From an uncultured Oscillospiraceae bacterium (GTDB lineage Bacteria; Bacillota; Clostridia; Oscillospirales; Acutalibacteraceae): DNA of 15,786 nucleotides. Below, one piece after another: positions 13,937 through 15,786 of this stretch. The notes under the pieces are model-generated. The model made no database searches and was not told the origin of the DNA. It worked only from the letters and a program-made list of their open reading frames with translations. A program made the position numbers and the translations under genes. The DNA lies in NCBI GenBank assembly GCA_900553255.1, contig USCI01000055.1, positions 1 to 15,786 of the forward strand, given 5' to 3'. The first letter of the stretch is position 1. Each line of letters begins with the position of its first letter.

Positions 13937-15718
13937 GTGGCGGAAACATTAAAGGGTATGAAACGCACCCATTACTGCGGCCAGCTGCGCGCGGAGCATG
14001 AGGGGGAGCAGGTGACGGTCTGCGGCTGGGTGCAGCGGCAGCGTGACCTGGGACAGCTGATTTTTGTGGATCTGCGCGACCGCAGCGGCATCGTGCAGCT
14101 GGCGTTTGACGAGGGTACCGACCGGGCGGTGTTTGACAAGGCCGCTACGGTGCGCGGCGAGTATGTGCTGGCGGCGCGCGGGACGGTGCGCATCCGTTCG
14201 GCCAAGAACCCGGAGCTGCCGACCGGCGACGTGGAGGTCGCGGTCGAGGAGCTGCGGCTCCTCAACAAGGCGGAGACGCCGCCGTTTGAGATTGTGGAGA
14301 ACTGCCAGACGGCGGAGGCCACCCGGCTGAAATACCGGTATCTCGACCTTCGCCGTCCCGACCTGCAGAGAAACATCCTGATGCGGCACCGGATTGCCAA
14401 GGTGACCCGCGATTATTTCGACGAACAGGGCTTCATTGAGCTGGAAACCCCGATGCTGATCCGGTCGACGCCGGAAGGGGCGCGGGACTTCCTGGTGCCG
14501 TCCCGCCTGCATCCGGGCGAGTTCTATGCGCTGCCCCAGTCGCCGCAGCTGTACAAGCAGCTGTCGATGGTGGCGGGCTTCGACCGGTATATGCAGCTTG
14601 CGCGCTGCTTCCGCGACGAGGATCTGCGTGCCGACCGCCAGCCCGAGTTTACCCAGATCGACCTGGAGATGTCCTTCGTGGACGTGGAGGACGTGCTCGC
14701 GATCGGGGAAGGCTTTATGGCGACGGTGTTTGAAAAGGTGCTCGGCGAAAAAATCCCGCTGCCGCTGCCCCGGCTGACCTATACCGAGGCGATGGAGCGG
14801 TACGGCTCCGATAAGCCCGACACCCGTTTCGGCATGGAGCTGATCGACCTGACCGAGGCGGTTAAGGGCTGCGGCTTTGGCGTATTCCGGTCGGCGGTCG
14901 AAGGCGGCGGCACGGTGCGGGCCATCACCGTCAAGGGCGGCGCCGCGGTGCTTTCCCGCAAGGAGATGGATAAGCTGACCGAATTTGTGCGCGGCATCGG
15001 GGCGAAGGGGCTCGCATGGGTGCGGCTCACCCCCGACGGCACGGCGTCCTCCTTCGGCAAGTTCCTTACCGAGGAGGAGATGGCGGCGCTGCTGAAGACC
15101 GCCGGCGCCGAAACCGGCGACGCGGTGCTGATTGTCGCGGATACGGTCAAAAAGCATGTGCTTACCACCCTCGGCGCGCTGCGGCTGGAGGTGGCGGGCC
15201 GCATGCAGATCGAGCGCAAGGGATATAACCTGCTGTGGATCACCGAGTTCCCGTTCTTCGAGTACGACGAGGAGGCCGGGCAGTATGTGGCGATGCACCA
15301 CCCCTTCACTGCGCCGCTCGACGAGTGCATCCCGTATCTCGACAGCGCGCCCGAAAAGGTGTTTGCCAAGGCGTACGACCTGGTGCTCAACGGCATCGAG
15401 CTGGCGAGCGGCTCCATCCGCATCACCGATCCGGAGCTGCAGGGGCGGATGTTCCGCGCGCTGGGGCTGTCCGACGAGGAGGCGCACGAAAAATTCGGCT
15501 TCCTGACCGATGCGTTCCGCTACGGCGCCCCGCCGCACGGCGGTATGGGCATCGGCCTCGACCGGCTGGTGATGCAGATGCTCGGTGCACCCACGCTGCG
15601 CGATGTGGTGGCGTTCCCGAAGGTGCAGAATATGACCGAGCTGATGACCGAATGCCCCGCAGAGGTGGACGATAGCCAGCTGCGCGATCTCGGGATTGCG
15701 GTGCTGCCCAAGGCATAA
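13937..15718 (+). CDS. aspS: aspartyl-tRNA synthetase, bacterial type
   Basis: A 593-residue class II synthetase. An N-terminal OB-fold anticodon domain (about 10-115) precedes the catalytic core, with TPEGARDFLVPSR, motif 2 FRDEDLRADRQPEFTQ (225-240) and motif 3 GMGIGLDRL (536-544). The bacterial GAD insertion lies about 295-425. The anticodon-domain stretch RDLG (36-39) has Leu where many non-discriminating bacterial enzymes have His, so it looks like the tRNA-Asp-specific form (inference). GTG 13937 (MAETLKGMKRTHYCG) has GGGAAGGA at 10-base spacing and matches the usual AspRS N-terminus. ATG 13916 has no ribosome binding site and overlaps the hairpin, and ATG 13958 is too close to AAAGG. 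It probably shares a transcript with hisS, 60 bases upstream. Confidence 0.96.
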   Translation: MAETLKGMKRTHYCGQLRAEHEGEQVTVCGWVQRQRDLGQLIFVDLRDRSGIVQLAFDEGTDRAVFDKAATVRGEYVLAARGTVRIRSAKNPELPTGDVEVAVEELRLLNKAETPPFEIVENCQTAEATRLKYRYLDLRRPDLQRNILMRHRIAKVTRDYFDEQGFIELETPMLIRSTPEGARDFLVPSRLHPGEFYALPQSPQLYKQLSMVAGFDRYMQLARCFRDEDLRADRQPEFTQIDLEMSFVDVEDVLAIGEGFMATVFEKVLGEKIPLPLPRLTYTEAMERYGSDKPDTRFGMELIDLTEAVKGCGFGVFRSAVEGGGTVRAITVKGGAAVLSRKEMDKLTEFVRGIGAKGLAWVRLTPDGTASSFGKFLTEEEMAALLKTAGAETGDAVLIVADTVKKHVLTTLGALRLEVAGRMQIERKGYNLLWITEFPFFEYDEEAGQYVAMHHPFTAPLDECIPYLDSAPEKVFAKAYDLVLNGIELASGSIRITDPELQGRMFRALGLSDEEAHEKFGFLTDAFRYGAPPHGGMGIGLDRLVMQMLGAPTLRDVVAFPKVQNMTELMTECPAEVDDSQLRDLGIAVLPKA

Positions 15719-15774
15719 GCGGCATTTTTGGCGAAAGATTAACTATTAGAAGTCAAGTCCCAAAAAGGATGGTG

Positions 15775-15786
15775 GTGGCGAAAAAA
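15775..15786 (+). CDS. start of a further gene, cut by window edge
   Basis: AAAAAGGA (15762-15769) is followed after 5 bases by GTG GCG AAA AAA, which would read MAKK. An in-frame ATG at 15769 (MVVAKK) is the alternative. Only four to six codons are visible, so no function can be given. It lies 56 bases after aspS on the same strand; 15719-15761 shows no clear terminator. Confidence 0.4.

Noticed and set aside
15752..15786. Similarity of the window end (reverse complement CCACCACC followed by T-rich sequence) to the repeat at 1-90
   Set aside because: Only an 8-base word is shared, and the stretch is better explained as a ribosome binding site and start codon of the next gene.
1..15786. CRISPR arrays, tRNA or rRNA genes, insertion sequences, phage or defence genes
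   Set aside because: No regularly spaced repeats, no tRNA-like cloverleaf noticed, no transposase, integrase or other mobile-element protein among the supported frames; every sizeable gene is a recognised housekeeping family.

Overview
The window is a dense, ordinary-looking chromosomal core region from a GC-rich member of the Firmicutes/Clostridia. It is most likely in or near the Oscillospirales (Ruminococcaceae-type); this placement is inferred from gene order and protein families, not from a marker search. Supporting points are strong AGGAGG-type ribosome binding sites, sigma-A-like promoters, a Gram-positive-type PgcA, a DUF4321-like small membrane protein, the order mreB-mreC-mreD-mrdA-minD-mgsA, and a hisS-aspS pair. 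GC at third codon positions is very high, so long antisense ORFs shadow nearly every gene.

Layout. Bases 1-161 hold a cluster of small hairpins (probably a dispersed intergenic repeat) and a likely terminator for pgcA. pgcA (162-1886) is the only minus-strand gene. A 328-base divergent spacer then carries the pgcA promoter, a terminator-like hairpin, and a plus-strand promoter whose -10 box lies inside a perfect 17-bp inverted repeat. From 2215 a plus-strand cluster runs zapA, a large U32-family protein, dut, a DUF4321-like protein and maf: one FtsZ-associated factor, one probable RNA-modification enzyme, two nucleotide-pool cleaning enzymes and one small membrane protein.

A strong promoter at 6077-6105 starts the cell-shape operon mreB, mreC, mreD, mrdA (elongasome scaffold, linkers and PBP2 transpeptidase). 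A second promoter with an extended -10 (11123-11151) precedes minD and mgsA. After a strong hairpin come hisS and aspS, each with a hairpin just upstream of its ribosome binding site. The last 12-18 bases look like the start of one more plus-strand gene.

I found no mobile element, CRISPR array, rRNA or tRNA, toxin-antitoxin pair, defence island or clearly new system. The points most worth a second look are small. MinD appears to lack its C-terminal membrane-targeting helix and has no MinC, MinE or RodA gene beside it. The methylglyoxal synthase has Asn where E. coli has catalytic-site Asp101. Inverted repeats overlap the zapA and mreB promoters. MreB has an in-frame, Arg-rich upstream extension with its own plausible ribosome binding site. 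The hisS leader could switch between a terminator-like hairpin and pairing that masks the ribosome binding site.
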